Assembly (NCBI RefSeq): GCF_010501075.1
Contig: NZ_QVMN01000009.1
Coordinates: 1 to 64,000 of the forward strand
DNA: 64,000 nucleotides
Direction: 5' to 3'
Source of the DNA: Dysgonomonas sp. 25
GTDB lineage: Bacteria; Bacteroidota; Bacteroidia; Bacteroidales; Dysgonomonadaceae
In this document: positions 7,107 to 16,452 of the stretch, piece after piece
Numbering within the stretch: the stretch's first letter is position 1
Layout: each line of letters begins with the position of its first letter
Translations under genes and position numbers: made by a program
Notes under the pieces: model-generated
Database searches by the model: none
Seen by the model: the letters and a program-made list of their open reading frames with translations, nothing else
What the model was told of the DNA's origin: nothing

Positions 7107-9572
7107 TTATTTTTGAGAATACTTAAATATTTTAGATACACTATATCCGGTATCATCATAGAGGGTAATTTCGACTTCCTGTTGAAGTTGGTAATTTGTT
7201 GCTGCCCCAATCATATGGAATAAATTGATTCTATTGTCTTTGTTGTAAATATCCCTGCGTATTATTTGAACCTTTGTATTCTCGGGATATATTCCGCCAG
7301 GATACCCTATATGACCTGTACCCTTTATCATTCTCCATTTTAAATAATACAACCCATCATATTGCTTATTATCAAGGCGATTCAGGTTAATCAGCAATAC
7401 ATGATATGCTACCTGTGCAAAGTACTTGTCGTATTCTACATTTTTGAATTCAAAGCCACCCGTAAGCCCTCTTTTATCTTCATTAAAGCTAACAGAAGAA
7501 TATACTTTCCTGTTATCTTCATCAATAATTGAAAAATCTAATTGATGACATAAGCTGTTATCAGCTGTATAGAAAAGGCTTACTTTGTCATCGGTAATTA
7601 AATATTGGTTGTCTGGCTGCATGAAGGTATTTCCATAAAATAACCTTCCCTGCCCATACTGGCTACTTTGATTATACCTGATATAATATCTTCCTGAATA
7701 AATTTTACTTCTTTCTATTTGTAACTGGAAGTTTACCGTTTCATTCAAGGTCAGATTCGATTGGGGTACAGAAGTTTTGACAATGCACAAATGGTCATCA
7801 ATTCCTTTTTTGTCCTCATTAAAAAACACTTGTAGTTTTTTCAGATGCCCGATCTCGTCATAAATTTTGAAATTTAGCTGATGGTAATTTATGGTTACTG
7901 CCGTATACAATAAGTTTATGATACTTGAGGTAATTTCTACAGGTTGCCCTGGCTGGATAATATTTCCGTTATATTTAATTTTTCCCAGCCCATTCCCGTC
8001 ATATTGATAATAGCGGATAAAATATTTTCCATTGTATACACCGCTTCTGATAAGTTTGAAATCTATTTCATTGGTTTCATTTTCTTTTATCGTTATCTTG
8101 GGATTTGAAACAGAAATAGAAAAATCCTTGTCATCTGCATCTTTTTTATCTTCATTCAATATTACCTGAAAATGCTTCTGTTGTCCCAGTTCATCATATA
8201 CGATAAAGTCCATCTGATGGTAATTGGGCGTAGAAGCGGTATAGTACAATTGTAAATTATCGTTGTCAATCTCAAGGGGTTTACCCGCTTGAAGATAATT
8301 ACCATTGTATTTCAGTTTTCCTAATCCATTGCCGTCAGCTTGTGCATATTTCAGAAAATATTTACCGGAGTATACTTTGCTTGGGGTTAGCTTTAAATTA
8401 ATTCCGATTGTCTCGTCCTTATTAATTACCGTTTTGTCAGGAGTGATTGCCGCCGAAAAAAGATTGTCGTCAATCCCTTTTTTATCCTCATTGAAAATTA
8501 TTGGTATATCTACCGAATGATTCAACTCGTCTTTGAGGGTAAAATCAATCTGGTGATAATTTTCAGAGATTGCTTTATAGTTCAATTTAATATTTGTAGA
8601 AATAAGTTCGACAGGTACGTCCTGTGCTAAGATTGTGTTATTATAGGAAATTTCCCCTTTACCACTACCTGCTTTTTGCTTATATGATAGATAGTATCTT
8701 CCACTATAAAGAGGGCTTGGCTGGATGATAATCCTGAAATCACAACTTTCACCACTATGTATAATATCTTTGCTTTGCTCTTTGATCAGCGAAAACACCT
8801 TATCATCTTCTCCTTTTTTATCCTTGTTAAATACAATCTCTTTTTTTAATTCCCTATCTTGCTGTTCATCAAAAAAGGTAAAATTCAATTGGTGGTAATT
8901 AGTGGTGTTAGCTGAATATTTCAAACATATCGTGTCTTCTATAACCTGCATAGGCTTATTTTGTTGAAGATATTCATCAAAATATTGTAGTATTCCCAGC
9001 CCTTGGTTCTCTAGTTGATTATACTTGAAATAATATTTACCTAAATAGACTTTACTGGGTTTTAGTACGAATTTTACTTCACGGGTTTCGTCTATCTTTA
9101 TAGAATCCTTATAAGGAAGCAGAATGACTTCAAATTCTTTATCATCCGTGCCTTTTTTGCTCTTGTTAAATATTATCGAGAAATCCACTTGATTACCGAA
9201 AGAATTGCTTACCGATAAATTCAGTTGATGGTAATTCTCCGATATGGGCGTATAATACAACGTAATATTATCGCCGGTCAAAGCATAGTTTGTGGATTGC
9301 TTAAGAGTTGCATTATTGAGTACAAGTTTGCCTAAGCCGTCTCCTGAATCCGTATTCTGTAAATAAGAAATAAAATATTTCCCGTCATATCCTTCCGGTC
9401 GTTTAATTTTGAACGAAAATGAGGCTGTTTCGCCAGAATTAATATTATCATTATATGTCGATTCAATAATGGAGAAAAGCGTATTGTCTTCCAATGAATG
9501 CTTACTGTCACTACAAGAAAGAAATCCTAATAGGAAGATTATTAGTGTAATATATGTCATTATTTTATTCAT
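7107..9572 (-). CDS. Large lipoprotein of seven TraQ-like domains
   Basis: An 821-aa lipoprotein (MNKIMTYITLIIFLLGFLSC, lipobox LSC). After the signal, the whole protein is about seven units of about 110 residues. Each has a GETxxxxFKL-like strand, YxGKYxxxYxQ, GxGxLxYNG, LxYTA, NYHQLxF and a closing FNEDKKGxDD linker. This is the layout of TraQ (DUF3872). It sits 18 bp from a four-domain paralog and 22 bp from traQ, so the three form a tandem family. The linkers are nearly identical, which suggests recent internal duplication. A role at the cell surface in mating contact is inferred, not known. Confidence 0.8.
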   Translation of the reverse strand: MNKIMTYITLIIFLLGFLSCSDSKHSLEDNTLFSIIESTYNDNINSGETASFSFKIKRPEGYDGKYFISYLQNTDSGDGLGKLVLNNATLKQSTNYALTGDNITLYYTPISENYHQLNLSVSNSFGNQVDFSIIFNKSKKGTDDKEFEVILLPYKDSIKIDETREVKFVLKPSKVYLGKYYFKYNQLENQGLGILQYFDEYLQQNKPMQVIEDTICLKYSANTTNYHQLNFTFFDEQQDRELKKEIVFNKDKKGEDDKVFSLIKEQSKDIIHSGESCDFRIIIQPSPLYSGRYYLSYKQKAGSGKGEISYNNTILAQDVPVELISTNIKLNYKAISENYHQIDFTLKDELNHSVDIPIIFNEDKKGIDDNLFSAAITPDKTVINKDETIGINLKLTPSKVYSGKYFLKYAQADGNGLGKLKYNGNYLQAGKPLEIDNDNLQLYYTASTPNYHQMDFIVYDELGQQKHFQVILNEDKKDADDKDFSISVSNPKITIKENETNEIDFKLIRSGVYNGKYFIRYYQYDGNGLGKIKYNGNIIQPGQPVEITSSIINLLYTAVTINYHQLNFKIYDEIGHLKKLQVFFNEDKKGIDDHLCIVKTSVPQSNLTLNETVNFQLQIERSKIYSGRYYIRYNQSSQYGQGRLFYGNTFMQPDNQYLITDDKVSLFYTADNSLCHQLDFSIIDEDNRKVYSSVSFNEDKRGLTGGFEFKNVEYDKYFAQVAYHVLLINLNRLDNKQYDGLYYLKWRMIKGTGHIGYPGGIYPENTKVQIIRRDIYNKDNRINLFHMIGAATNYQLQQEVEITLYDDTGYSVSKIFKYSQK

Positions 9573-9590
9573 GTTAGTTTTAATTTTAGG

Positions 9591-11036
9591 TTAGTTCTTT
9601 AGAGAATCGTTAAATGTTAGAATCATGTCTTGCTTACATCCTGTATCATCATATATACTAAGAAGGATTTGATGATAAATTTTTTCCGGAATATTTGTTG
9701 CTCGGAAAAATAACTGAATTTGGAAGCCTCCTTTTGTATACCTTATTTCTACTTTGGTATCTTGTGGTTGGCTTGCCTCTACGGGATTAGCCATCATACC
9801 ATCACCTTTTAGAAGTTTATATGAGAAATAATATTTTCCAGAATATGTTTGGTTATTCCATCTGTCAAGATCTAATAAGATCAGACAGGATGTGCCTGGA
9901 TTGACAGCTTTTGAGGGCGAATTGTCAATTATATCGAACCCGTCCATCCTATCTTTTTTGTCCTTGTTGATATATATCGGACATATTACTTCTCTACCGG
10001 TCTCATCAATAACAACAAATTCAAGTAAATGACATAGTTTATTCGTTGCGGTATATGTGAGTGTCAGATTTCCATTAGTTATCAAGGATATGCTTTCTTG
10101 CTCGAATTCAGTACCTCCAAGTTTTAATACTCCTGTACCATACTGGGATTGTTTATACTTTATGTAATAGTTTCCATCGTATAACCTGCTTCTATCTACA
10201 TTTAATGTAATAGTTGCTGTTTCACCTTTATCCAGTATGCTTTTATCTGTATATCCTTTTATTACAGGCAAATAGTCATCGATTCCCTTTTTTTCTTCAT
10301 TGAAAACTGCATATGAATCGAGTTCAATACCCTGTTCATCAAAAAAGGTAAAATCGAGCCTATGATAATTCAAGGTAATAGCAGTATATAATAGCTGTAT
10401 GGAATCGTTTTTAATCTCTATAGGGTATCCCGGTATCATTAAGCTTCCATTGTATCTGAGTATACCGGAGCCGTTTCCATTATATTGATTATATCTGATA
10501 TAATATTTACCCTCATATATTTTACTTCTTTTGAGATGGTATTTTATTTCGGCTGATTCATTCTCGGCGATAAGCAATTGATTAGGTAGTTTTTCTATAC
10601 TGAATAGTTTATCGTCAATTCCCTTTTTATCGTCATTGAAAACCACATCTATTGTTTCCTGTACTCCGTTTCCATCTATAACAGAGAGTGTAAGACGATG
10701 ATAATTTTCACTTACGGCACTATAGTATACGGTTACCTGATCCTGTTTGATTTCGTAGGTAGTTGCCTTATTTAGCGTTATATTGTTGTAGACAAGCTTA
10801 CCGACACCAGCATCGCTATCTTGATTATATAACAGATAAAATTTGTCTTTATAATTTTTCGGGCGATTTATCTGAAATGTAACAGCAACAGTTTCGCCTG
10901 CTGCAATCGAAGCTTTAACCGGAGATTGGGTTATCGTGTAAGCACCGTAATAATCATCGGGCAAATCCTTATCTGTGCTACAAGAGATAGTTATTAACAG
11001 AAAAATCGCGAAAAAGTATATCATTCTATTTTTCAT
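9591..11036 (-). CDS. Lipoprotein of four TraQ-like domains
   Basis: A 481-aa lipoprotein (MKNRMIYFFAIFLLITISC, lipobox ISC) of four TraQ-like units. Its first unit resembles unit 1 of the seven-domain neighbour. Units 2-4 resemble its units 5, 6 and 7 (for example YYIRYNQYNGNG, LCHLLEF, FEQESISLITNG). It therefore looks like the same protein without three internal units. It is transcribed between traO and the larger paralog. Export to the periplasm or outer membrane is likely; the function is not known. Confidence 0.8.
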   Translation of the reverse strand: MKNRMIYFFAIFLLITISCSTDKDLPDDYYGAYTITQSPVKASIAAGETVAVTFQINRPKNYKDKFYLLYNQDSDAGVGKLVYNNITLNKATTYEIKQDQVTVYYSAVSENYHRLTLSVIDGNGVQETIDVVFNDDKKGIDDKLFSIEKLPNQLLIAENESAEIKYHLKRSKIYEGKYYIRYNQYNGNGSGILRYNGSLMIPGYPIEIKNDSIQLLYTAITLNYHRLDFTFFDEQGIELDSYAVFNEEKKGIDDYLPVIKGYTDKSILDKGETATITLNVDRSRLYDGNYYIKYKQSQYGTGVLKLGGTEFEQESISLITNGNLTLTYTATNKLCHLLEFVVIDETGREVICPIYINKDKKDRMDGFDIIDNSPSKAVNPGTSCLILLDLDRWNNQTYSGKYYFSYKLLKGDGMMANPVEASQPQDTKVEIRYTKGGFQIQLFFRATNIPEKIYHQILLSIYDDTGCKQDMILTFNDSLKN

Positions 11037-11084
11037 ATGTTCAGTTATATTTTAATTATTTAATTAATAAAAAAGAATTGGTTA

Positions 11085-11660
11085 TCAGTTGATTATTATT
11101 TTTATGCCGAGCGATAGCTGGAAATGAAAATCGCTGACTGAAGAAGTGGGTAGGTAATGTTCCTTTATTCCCAATAACAATACATACCTGTCGGATATGA
11201 AACATTCGGTTTCAAGTCCCAGAGATGCACCGAATAAAAAGGCGTCTTTATTCTCTATTGAAGCCCCGTCTCTTAATTGTTTATCTCCCCAGTTGATAGT
11301 TTCATATCCTGCTAAAAGGCTACCACCAATAGAGAAGAAGAATGTTTTGCTCGGATCAGCCAATAACTTGTGATAATATCCGGCCTCGGCCGTAAACTGG
11401 TTTAAAGGGATATAGATGTTTTTGTATCCAAAATATTTTTGCAAGAATTCACCGCCGTATACCCACCGGTTAGTACCTTTTGTATATTTTGATATTGCAA
11501 TACCTATAGAAAAAGCCTGCCCGTCTTGTTGTTTCAATTTAAAACCATCTACAGCACCAAGGGTAAGCTGGATAGCTTTTTGTCCCGGTATGTAACGTTG
11601 GGCGAAAGAAGAAACAGTAACCAGCAGCAATAAAACCGTCATCAAGAATAACTTTTTCAT
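11085..11660 (-). CDS. traO: Conjugal transfer protein TraO
   Basis: A 191-aa protein with a signal peptide ending in SSFAQ. The start of the mature chain, RYIPGQKAIQLTLGAVDGF, and its beta-rich glycine-spaced pattern are typical of Bacteroides TraO, probably an outer-membrane beta protein of the mating apparatus. It begins one base after traN ends, consistent with the standard order traM-traN-traO. Confidence 0.88.
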   Translation of the reverse strand: MKKLFLMTVLLLLVTVSSFAQRYIPGQKAIQLTLGAVDGFKLKQQDGQAFSIGIAISKYTKGTNRWVYGGEFLQKYFGYKNIYIPLNQFTAEAGYYHKLLADPSKTFFFSIGGSLLAGYETINWGDKQLRDGASIENKDAFLFGASLGLETECFISDRYVLLLGIKEHYLPTSSVSDFHFQLSLGIKIIIN

Positions 11661-11661
11661 A

Positions 11662-12627
11662 TTATTTCAAATTTAAAGAGGTTACTTTAGCAGCACATAC
11701 AATATCTTCATTCTCAACCATGAATGATTGGTGGCGTCCACCGTTTTTTTCCAATAGATCAATAATGAGTACTTTATCATCGGGGATGGTAATCTTATCG
11801 AGCGCAAATACGATACGCTGGGTTTTCTTTCCACCGATAGTAGCCACATTATTGAATGCACGGAGAGGAACGACAAGGGTTTCCTGAATGGCTGTGCGTT
11901 TCATAACTTTTTTGTCGATTATTTTCATGCGAATAAAATCCACATCAAAAGGTACGTTCGAAGAGTTTTTGATTTGTGTATGTAAGTAGAGAAGCCCATC
12001 GAAGGTATATATTCCTTTAAGTAGGAATTGTATTGCAAATTTATTCGACCCGATATGCTTGATTTTTCTTTCATCCTTATTGTATATCGATTCCATTACC
12101 AACCTGACCAGTTTCGGGGATTCTTTTCCCAATTCCTTTAAATAGATATCCAGATAATTGTTCGGACGGCTAAAATCCTCCTCATGGTAAGTGAAGTCCT
12201 TAATTTCAATATTCAGCTTTTGAGGAATTTCCGCATAATTCACATTAAAACTGTAAAAGCTTCCATCATTCGTTATGATGGAAAAATTAGTGTCGGAAGT
12301 AAAATTTCTGACAGCAGCTTTTACTCGCAATACATTATTTATCCCATCGGCTTTTCCTGCAATAATATTGGAAGAGCCCAGGTCTACATAGGTAATAGGT
12401 GCCGGAAAGATCAGGTGTGTAGTCTTATCATACGTTACCTCAAGCTTATGGGGTGGGATAATACGGTCAAATATTATCCTGCTGCTCATATCTAAATAAT
12501 CCTGAGAATTATCTTTGTCGAACTCGCTTAGCGGTCTGTTTCCTTTAACCGCATTTTCATCCGTATTTTGACCAAATCCGGAAATAGAACATTGTAAAAG
12601 AATTAGGATTAATATATATTTTTTCAT
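11662..12627 (-). CDS. traN: Conjugative transposon protein TraN (DUF4138, VirB9-like)
   Basis: A 321-aa protein with a signal peptide (MKKYILILILLQCSISGFGQ). The mature part has VTYDKTTHLIFPAPITYVDLGS and KADGINNVLRVKA, the hallmark of DUF4138/TraN. TraN is thought to correspond to VirB9 of type IV secretion systems and to form part of the outer core with TraM and TraO. The order and tight spacing in the operon support this. Confidence 0.92.
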   Translation of the reverse strand: MKKYILILILLQCSISGFGQNTDENAVKGNRPLSEFDKDNSQDYLDMSSRIIFDRIIPPHKLEVTYDKTTHLIFPAPITYVDLGSSNIIAGKADGINNVLRVKAAVRNFTSDTNFSIITNDGSFYSFNVNYAEIPQKLNIEIKDFTYHEEDFSRPNNYLDIYLKELGKESPKLVRLVMESIYNKDERKIKHIGSNKFAIQFLLKGIYTFDGLLYLHTQIKNSSNVPFDVDFIRMKIIDKKVMKRTAIQETLVVPLRAFNNVATIGGKKTQRIVFALDKITIPDDKVLIIDLLEKNGGRHQSFMVENEDIVCAAKVTSLNLK

Positions 12628-12652
12628 TGTTATATTTTTTTAGTTAGTTGAT

Positions 12653-13945
12653 TTATTGAGGCAGTAGTAATATATTATGCCCGGCTTTGAGATTTACCTT
12701 TACCATTTTTACTTTCTTAGAAAAAAGTTGGGATGCTCCTTGTATAACCCCTTTTGTGATATCGGATGCAATCTGGGAGCCTGCACTTTGATTGATGCTG
12801 ATTCCCGAACCCATATTTGTTCCCATATTAGCAGCTACTTCTTTGGTGGCATCCAGCTCCATCGATCCGGGTACATATATCCCTTTTGTCCCATCCAGAT
12901 CATAAGAAGCCAGCCTTACCGAATAAATCGAGCCTTCGTATTCGATAGAGGAAATCATAATCTCCAACCGTTCTCCTTGTAGAGTTGCCTGTCCGGATAT
13001 AATGGTGTTTTTGGGGATGATACCACCATCAATCGACACAGGCTCCAGCAATCTTAATACTACCGTTTGTCCATTCATAACTGTTTGCTCGCCATGTATA
13101 CATGCTCTGATGGTATTTTTATCCCTTTTATCCTGGATATCGGTAACTGTATGAAATCCGAAATTGCGTGACTGGTCCATCTGCCTAAAGAGTTCCTCGT
13201 CCGAGATATCTTGTTTCAAAGCAGATACTACCTGTTCCTGTACTTGCTTTACCGGTTTTACAGCAACTTTGTCCCCACTTTTTTTTGTGATTTTAGTCTT
13301 TACTGCCTGAGCACTTGTTGCGGAAGGATCTGTATTGTTATAAATCTGAGTCGGACTGTTTGTGGGCATATATTTAGCAGCCAGTTCATAAGATTTTTCC
13401 ATCAGGGCGACCTGCTCATCCATTGAGCTTTTGGGGGTGCTGTTTTGTCTGTTTAGTTGGTTTTGCAAATCCTCGATTTGCTTCTCAAGCCTTTCTTTTT
13501 CCCTGTCATTATAAGGCTGAGTATAGAACGTTCCAATATTACGGTTTACATTCCGGTAAGAAGATATGGAAGACTGAATAGGTGAGCTTTCTGTAGGTAA
13601 ATCCTCCAGATAAGTATTATCCGTTATCTCCTCCATCTCAAGAAGTGTATCTCTGTCATCACTTGCGTTAAAGAGCATATTATAGTCATCGAGTGACATC
13701 AATTGTTCTTTGTGCTTATCTTCCATGGAAGCCATCTCATACGCATTCTTCTTATCTGCGATAATCTCTGCATCACTAGGTTGGGGAATATCTACGTTAT
13801 AGGCATTTGTATCTTTCTTTTCCGTATCAGCAGACGGAGAGAATATAAACCAAATAATTACTACAGCGATAATCCCGGCGAGAGCATAGAGTATATATAA
13901 CTTATGCTTTTGGGAAATAGAAAAGTTGTTTTTTGAATCGCTCAT
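12653..13945 (-). CDS. traM: Conjugative transposon protein TraM (VirB10-like)
   Basis: A 430-aa protein. An N-terminal cytoplasmic tail is followed by one membrane segment (about residues 15-30, LYILYALAGIIAVVIIWFIF). Next come a coiled, proline- and glutamine-rich periplasmic linker (EKERLEKQIEDLQNQLNRQN) and a C-terminal beta domain with HGEQTVMNGQTVVLRLLEP. This is the VirB10-like architecture of TraM, which spans both membranes. The gene start overlaps the preceding small gene by 44 bp. Confidence 0.92.
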   Translation of the reverse strand: MSDSKNNFSISQKHKLYILYALAGIIAVVIIWFIFSPSADTEKKDTNAYNVDIPQPSDAEIIADKKNAYEMASMEDKHKEQLMSLDDYNMLFNASDDRDTLLEMEEITDNTYLEDLPTESSPIQSSISSYRNVNRNIGTFYTQPYNDREKERLEKQIEDLQNQLNRQNSTPKSSMDEQVALMEKSYELAAKYMPTNSPTQIYNNTDPSATSAQAVKTKITKKSGDKVAVKPVKQVQEQVVSALKQDISDEELFRQMDQSRNFGFHTVTDIQDKRDKNTIRACIHGEQTVMNGQTVVLRLLEPVSIDGGIIPKNTIISGQATLQGERLEIMISSIEYEGSIYSVRLASYDLDGTKGIYVPGSMELDATKEVAANMGTNMGSGISINQSAGSQIASDITKGVIQGASQLFSKKVKMVKVNLKAGHNILLLPQ

Positions 13946-14249
13946 ATTCCTTGTATTTTAGAATAGGTTTAATATTTATAGAATCGTACACAGAATCTTT
14001 TTTCTGTTTTAAGAATCTGTTTCTTAAGGGTGGCAAATGCTCGTAGTTTATATCCGGACATTGCAGCTTATTACCGGGATTTCTTTTTTTATTAATCAGC
14101 TCTTTAAAATTGAGCTTCCATTCTATTTTTTCTCTGACTTTCTCATTTTGTAACATTTTGATAAAGCATATAATACCAGCCAAAATAGAAGCGATGAAAA
14201 TAATTTGAAACAGATGTACAAAAAGTCTTTTCCTTTTTCTGATCTTCAT
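13902..14249 (-). CDS. Small inner-membrane protein in tra operon
   Basis: A 115-aa protein with a very basic N-terminus (MKIRKRKRLF), one membrane helix (about residues 10-30) and a basic periplasmic tail. It overlaps traM by 44 bp. No family is recognised. With the next gene it occupies the interval between traL and traM, which is usually short, so it may be an element-specific addition to the mating pore. Confidence 0.7.
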   Translation of the reverse strand: MKIRKRKRLFVHLFQIIFIASILAGIICFIKMLQNEKVREKIEWKLNFKELINKKRNPGNKLQCPDINYEHLPPLRNRFLKQKKDSVYDSINIKPILKYKEYERFKKQLFYFPKA

Positions 14250-14255
14250 AAAAAG

Positions 14256-14498
14256 CTAGTCTTGAGAGGTGTCATTACGTTCCAATAGTTCATAAAATTC
14301 ATTCCAGATAGTGTCAGGTTCATAGACCTCCATATTATAATCAGAATTGTCTTCTTGATCGATTTCCATTTCTATAGATTGCGGCGTGTCTTTTTGCTTT
14401 TTCCCTGTAAAAGCGAATGCAAGAAGTATCGCAATAAAGAGAAGGACTACAATTAATAAAATGATTATATCAATCTTATTTACTTTGTGTTGGCTCAT
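14256..14498 (-). CDS. Small inner-membrane protein in tra operon
   Basis: An 80-aa protein with one membrane helix (IIILLIVVLLFIAILLAFAF, about residues 11-30) and an acidic tail (EMEIDQEDNSDYNMEVYEPD). It overlaps the end of traL by 23 bp, so translation is probably coupled. The family is unknown. The opposite charge of this tail and of the next protein's tail might let them pair, but this is speculation. Confidence 0.7.
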   Translation of the reverse strand: MSQHKVNKIDIIILLIVVLLFIAILLAFAFTGKKQKDTPQSIEMEIDQEDNSDYNMEVYEPDTIWNEFYELLERNDTSQD

Positions 14499-14799
14499 AA
14501 ATTGAATCTTGATCTTGATTAAGTTTTAAATTATGATGGATGGTGTTTATTTGATTGCTTCTTTTCTTATCCACCAGTTCAGATGGGCTTATGTGCCGTA
14601 TCTCAATCCGGTCATTTTTATTCTCTTTACCCAGATTATAGATAGAGGTGAACGTGAAATAAATATTAAGAGAAGCAAATACTACGAGGATGGAGGCAAC
14701 GATTATAAATCGTTTATCGGGGGTTAGTTCGCCGCACCATTTTCTGATGCGGTCTTCAATATTCAGTTTACTCTTTTCTATATACTTTTTTATTCGCAT
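14476..14799 (-). CDS. traL: Conjugal transfer protein TraL-like (DUF3989)
   Basis: A 107-aa protein: IEDRIRKWCGELTPDKRFIIV followed by a membrane helix (FIIVASILVVFASLNIYFTF) and YNLGKENKNDRIEIRHI. This pattern fits DUF3989/TraL of Bacteroides conjugative elements. It lies 4 bp after traK, the expected order. The product should be an inner-membrane component with a short periplasmic tail. Confidence 0.8.
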   Translation of the reverse strand: MRIKKYIEKSKLNIEDRIRKWCGELTPDKRFIIVASILVVFASLNIYFTFTSIYNLGKENKNDRIEIRHISPSELVDKKRSNQINTIHHNLKLNQDQDSIYEPTQSK

Positions 14800-14803
14800 C
14801 GTT

Positions 14804-15427
14804 TTAACGTTTTAGAGTTCGTATATCCCTGTTTTCTTTGATTTCGAAGCCTTCGATAGTGAATCCGTGAGGGTTATTATCCGAACGCGTTGAATTATGC
14901 AGGCGACAATGGGTAATGAGGCTGCGTTCTGTAACATTACTTTCCCTTATGATTATCTGCCTGGCATAAGTAGTCATCAGATAGGGATATGTTTCAAAAT
15001 TGCAGGATATACTATCAACCTGAGTGTTCTGAATAATATTGCCGGAGATAATCCTGTTATAATACCCTTTCTCGGATAAGTCCTTGTAATAGTTGAATGC
15101 ACTTTTGTCCGAAAGCAACAAAGCTCTTTTTATATTACTTTCAATTGCACTCTTTTCCGGCGATAGCGTAAAGAACAGTTCATGGAACCGCTTTACATGC
15201 TCTCTGGCTTCCACAGGCCGATTTTGGGATATGTCTTGAGATAGGGCAAGTATCAGAGATTTACCTTGGTCTAGGACATATATTTTTTCACGCTGTTTCT
15301 CCGCAAAGCTATAGGCACAGTAAACTGAATACCCTGCAACTAAAGCACACAGGCATAGAAAAATGATGCATGAAAAGCGGATCATCCGGAAACTGCTTTC
15401 AATATTTATCAATGATTTAAATTGCAT
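14804..15427 (-). CDS. traK: Conjugative transposon protein TraK (VirB8-like)
   Basis: A 207-aa protein. A short cytoplasmic start (MQFKSLINIESSFRMIR), a membrane helix (about residues 18-40), and a periplasmic domain with REHVKRFHELFFTLSPEKSAIESN and a C-terminal GFTIEGFEIKENRDI. This is the TraK pattern, thought to be equivalent to VirB8. It lies between traJ and traL as expected. Confidence 0.92.
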   Translation of the reverse strand: MQFKSLINIESSFRMIRFSCIIFLCLCALVAGYSVYCAYSFAEKQREKIYVLDQGKSLILALSQDISQNRPVEAREHVKRFHELFFTLSPEKSAIESNIKRALLLSDKSAFNYYKDLSEKGYYNRIISGNIIQNTQVDSISCNFETYPYLMTTYARQIIIRESNVTERSLITHCRLHNSTRSDNNPHGFTIEGFEIKENRDIRTLKR

Positions 15428-15450
15428 AGATGATTTTTTGGAATGATTTT

Positions 15451-16449
15451 TTATTTACCTTGATTGAAAAGTTTACCCGCTATATTTCCAGCACTAGCTC
15501 CAAGCCCTCCGGCTACATATGCACCAGCTTTTGTGGCTGCACTATTCAGGTTCTTAGAGAATGCACCGCCACCTCCGGCTTGTACAATCCATCCTGCTAC
15601 TGTAGGTACCGTGAAATAGCCGATAATCCCAATAATCATAAAAATGATGTATACTACATTCGATGCGTCGATTGCATAAGAAGGATTTTGTGTCATCTCT
15701 ATGATATCATTTTGCAGCATCAATATTTGCAATTTGGCAAGGATACAGCTGAAAATATCGGAAACAGGTAACCACAGATATACACTGATGTAACGCACCA
15801 GCCACTGACTGAGGGTTGACTGAAAGCCATCCCATACGGAAAGTCCAAATGCGACAGGTCCAAGTATAGCCAAGACGATAAGGAAAAATGTGCGGATCAC
15901 ATCGATAACAAGGGCAGCCGCCTGAAAGAGAATTTCCAATAAGTTTCTCATAGCTTCCTGTATACCTTTTTCTGCATTATATAATCCTCTTTGCACATAT
16001 AGTCCCAGTTTATCGGCAACATCCGTAACGCCCAATTCTTTAAGGCGTGCTTCGAATATATCGTCATCTACCAGGTATGCTTTTTCCGGATTGTTCTTCA
16101 GCGCTTCATATTCCAGCCTGTCTTTTTGTTCACGATATTTGTTCATATCGAATGTCTGGGTTTGAAGCATATTATTTGTACCCTGTACAACCGGGCTGAG
16201 CACACTATTGATAGTCTCCAATACAATGGTTGGAAAAAACATGATGCAGATGCCAATGATGATAGGACGCAGCAATGGAAACACGTCTATAGGTTCTGCA
16301 CGGGAGAGAGATTGCCATACACGGTATGCGACATAGAAAAGAGCCCCGAGTCCGGCTATTCCTTTTGCAACCCCGGCCATGTTCCCGCATAAAGGCATCA
16401 TTTCCCCGTAGAGGCTTCTTAGAATCTGATGAATGTTTTCTACGTCCAT
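15451..16449 (-). CDS. traJ: Conjugative transposon protein TraJ (VirB6-like)
   Basis: A 332-aa polytopic inner-membrane protein with about six hydrophobic segments. The PLLRPIIIGICIMFFP and GFQSTLSQWLVRYISVYLWLP segments are typical of TraJ. It is the VirB6-like channel component of the mating pore. It starts 3 bp after traI ends. The glycine/alanine-rich C-terminus (GAYVAGGLGASAGNIAG) is usual for the family. Confidence 0.93.
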   Translation of the reverse strand: MDVENIHQILRSLYGEMMPLCGNMAGVAKGIAGLGALFYVAYRVWQSLSRAEPIDVFPLLRPIIIGICIMFFPTIVLETINSVLSPVVQGTNNMLQTQTFDMNKYREQKDRLEYEALKNNPEKAYLVDDDIFEARLKELGVTDVADKLGLYVQRGLYNAEKGIQEAMRNLLEILFQAAALVIDVIRTFFLIVLAILGPVAFGLSVWDGFQSTLSQWLVRYISVYLWLPVSDIFSCILAKLQILMLQNDIIEMTQNPSYAIDASNVVYIIFMIIGIIGYFTVPTVAGWIVQAGGGGAFSKNLNSAATKAGAYVAGGLGASAGNIAGKLFNQGK

Positions 16450-16452
16450 TGT

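Noticed and set aside
7085-7210. Longer TraQ start
   Set aside because: The extension has no signal peptide and overlaps the preceding lipoprotein gene; the lipoprotein signal begins at 7084.
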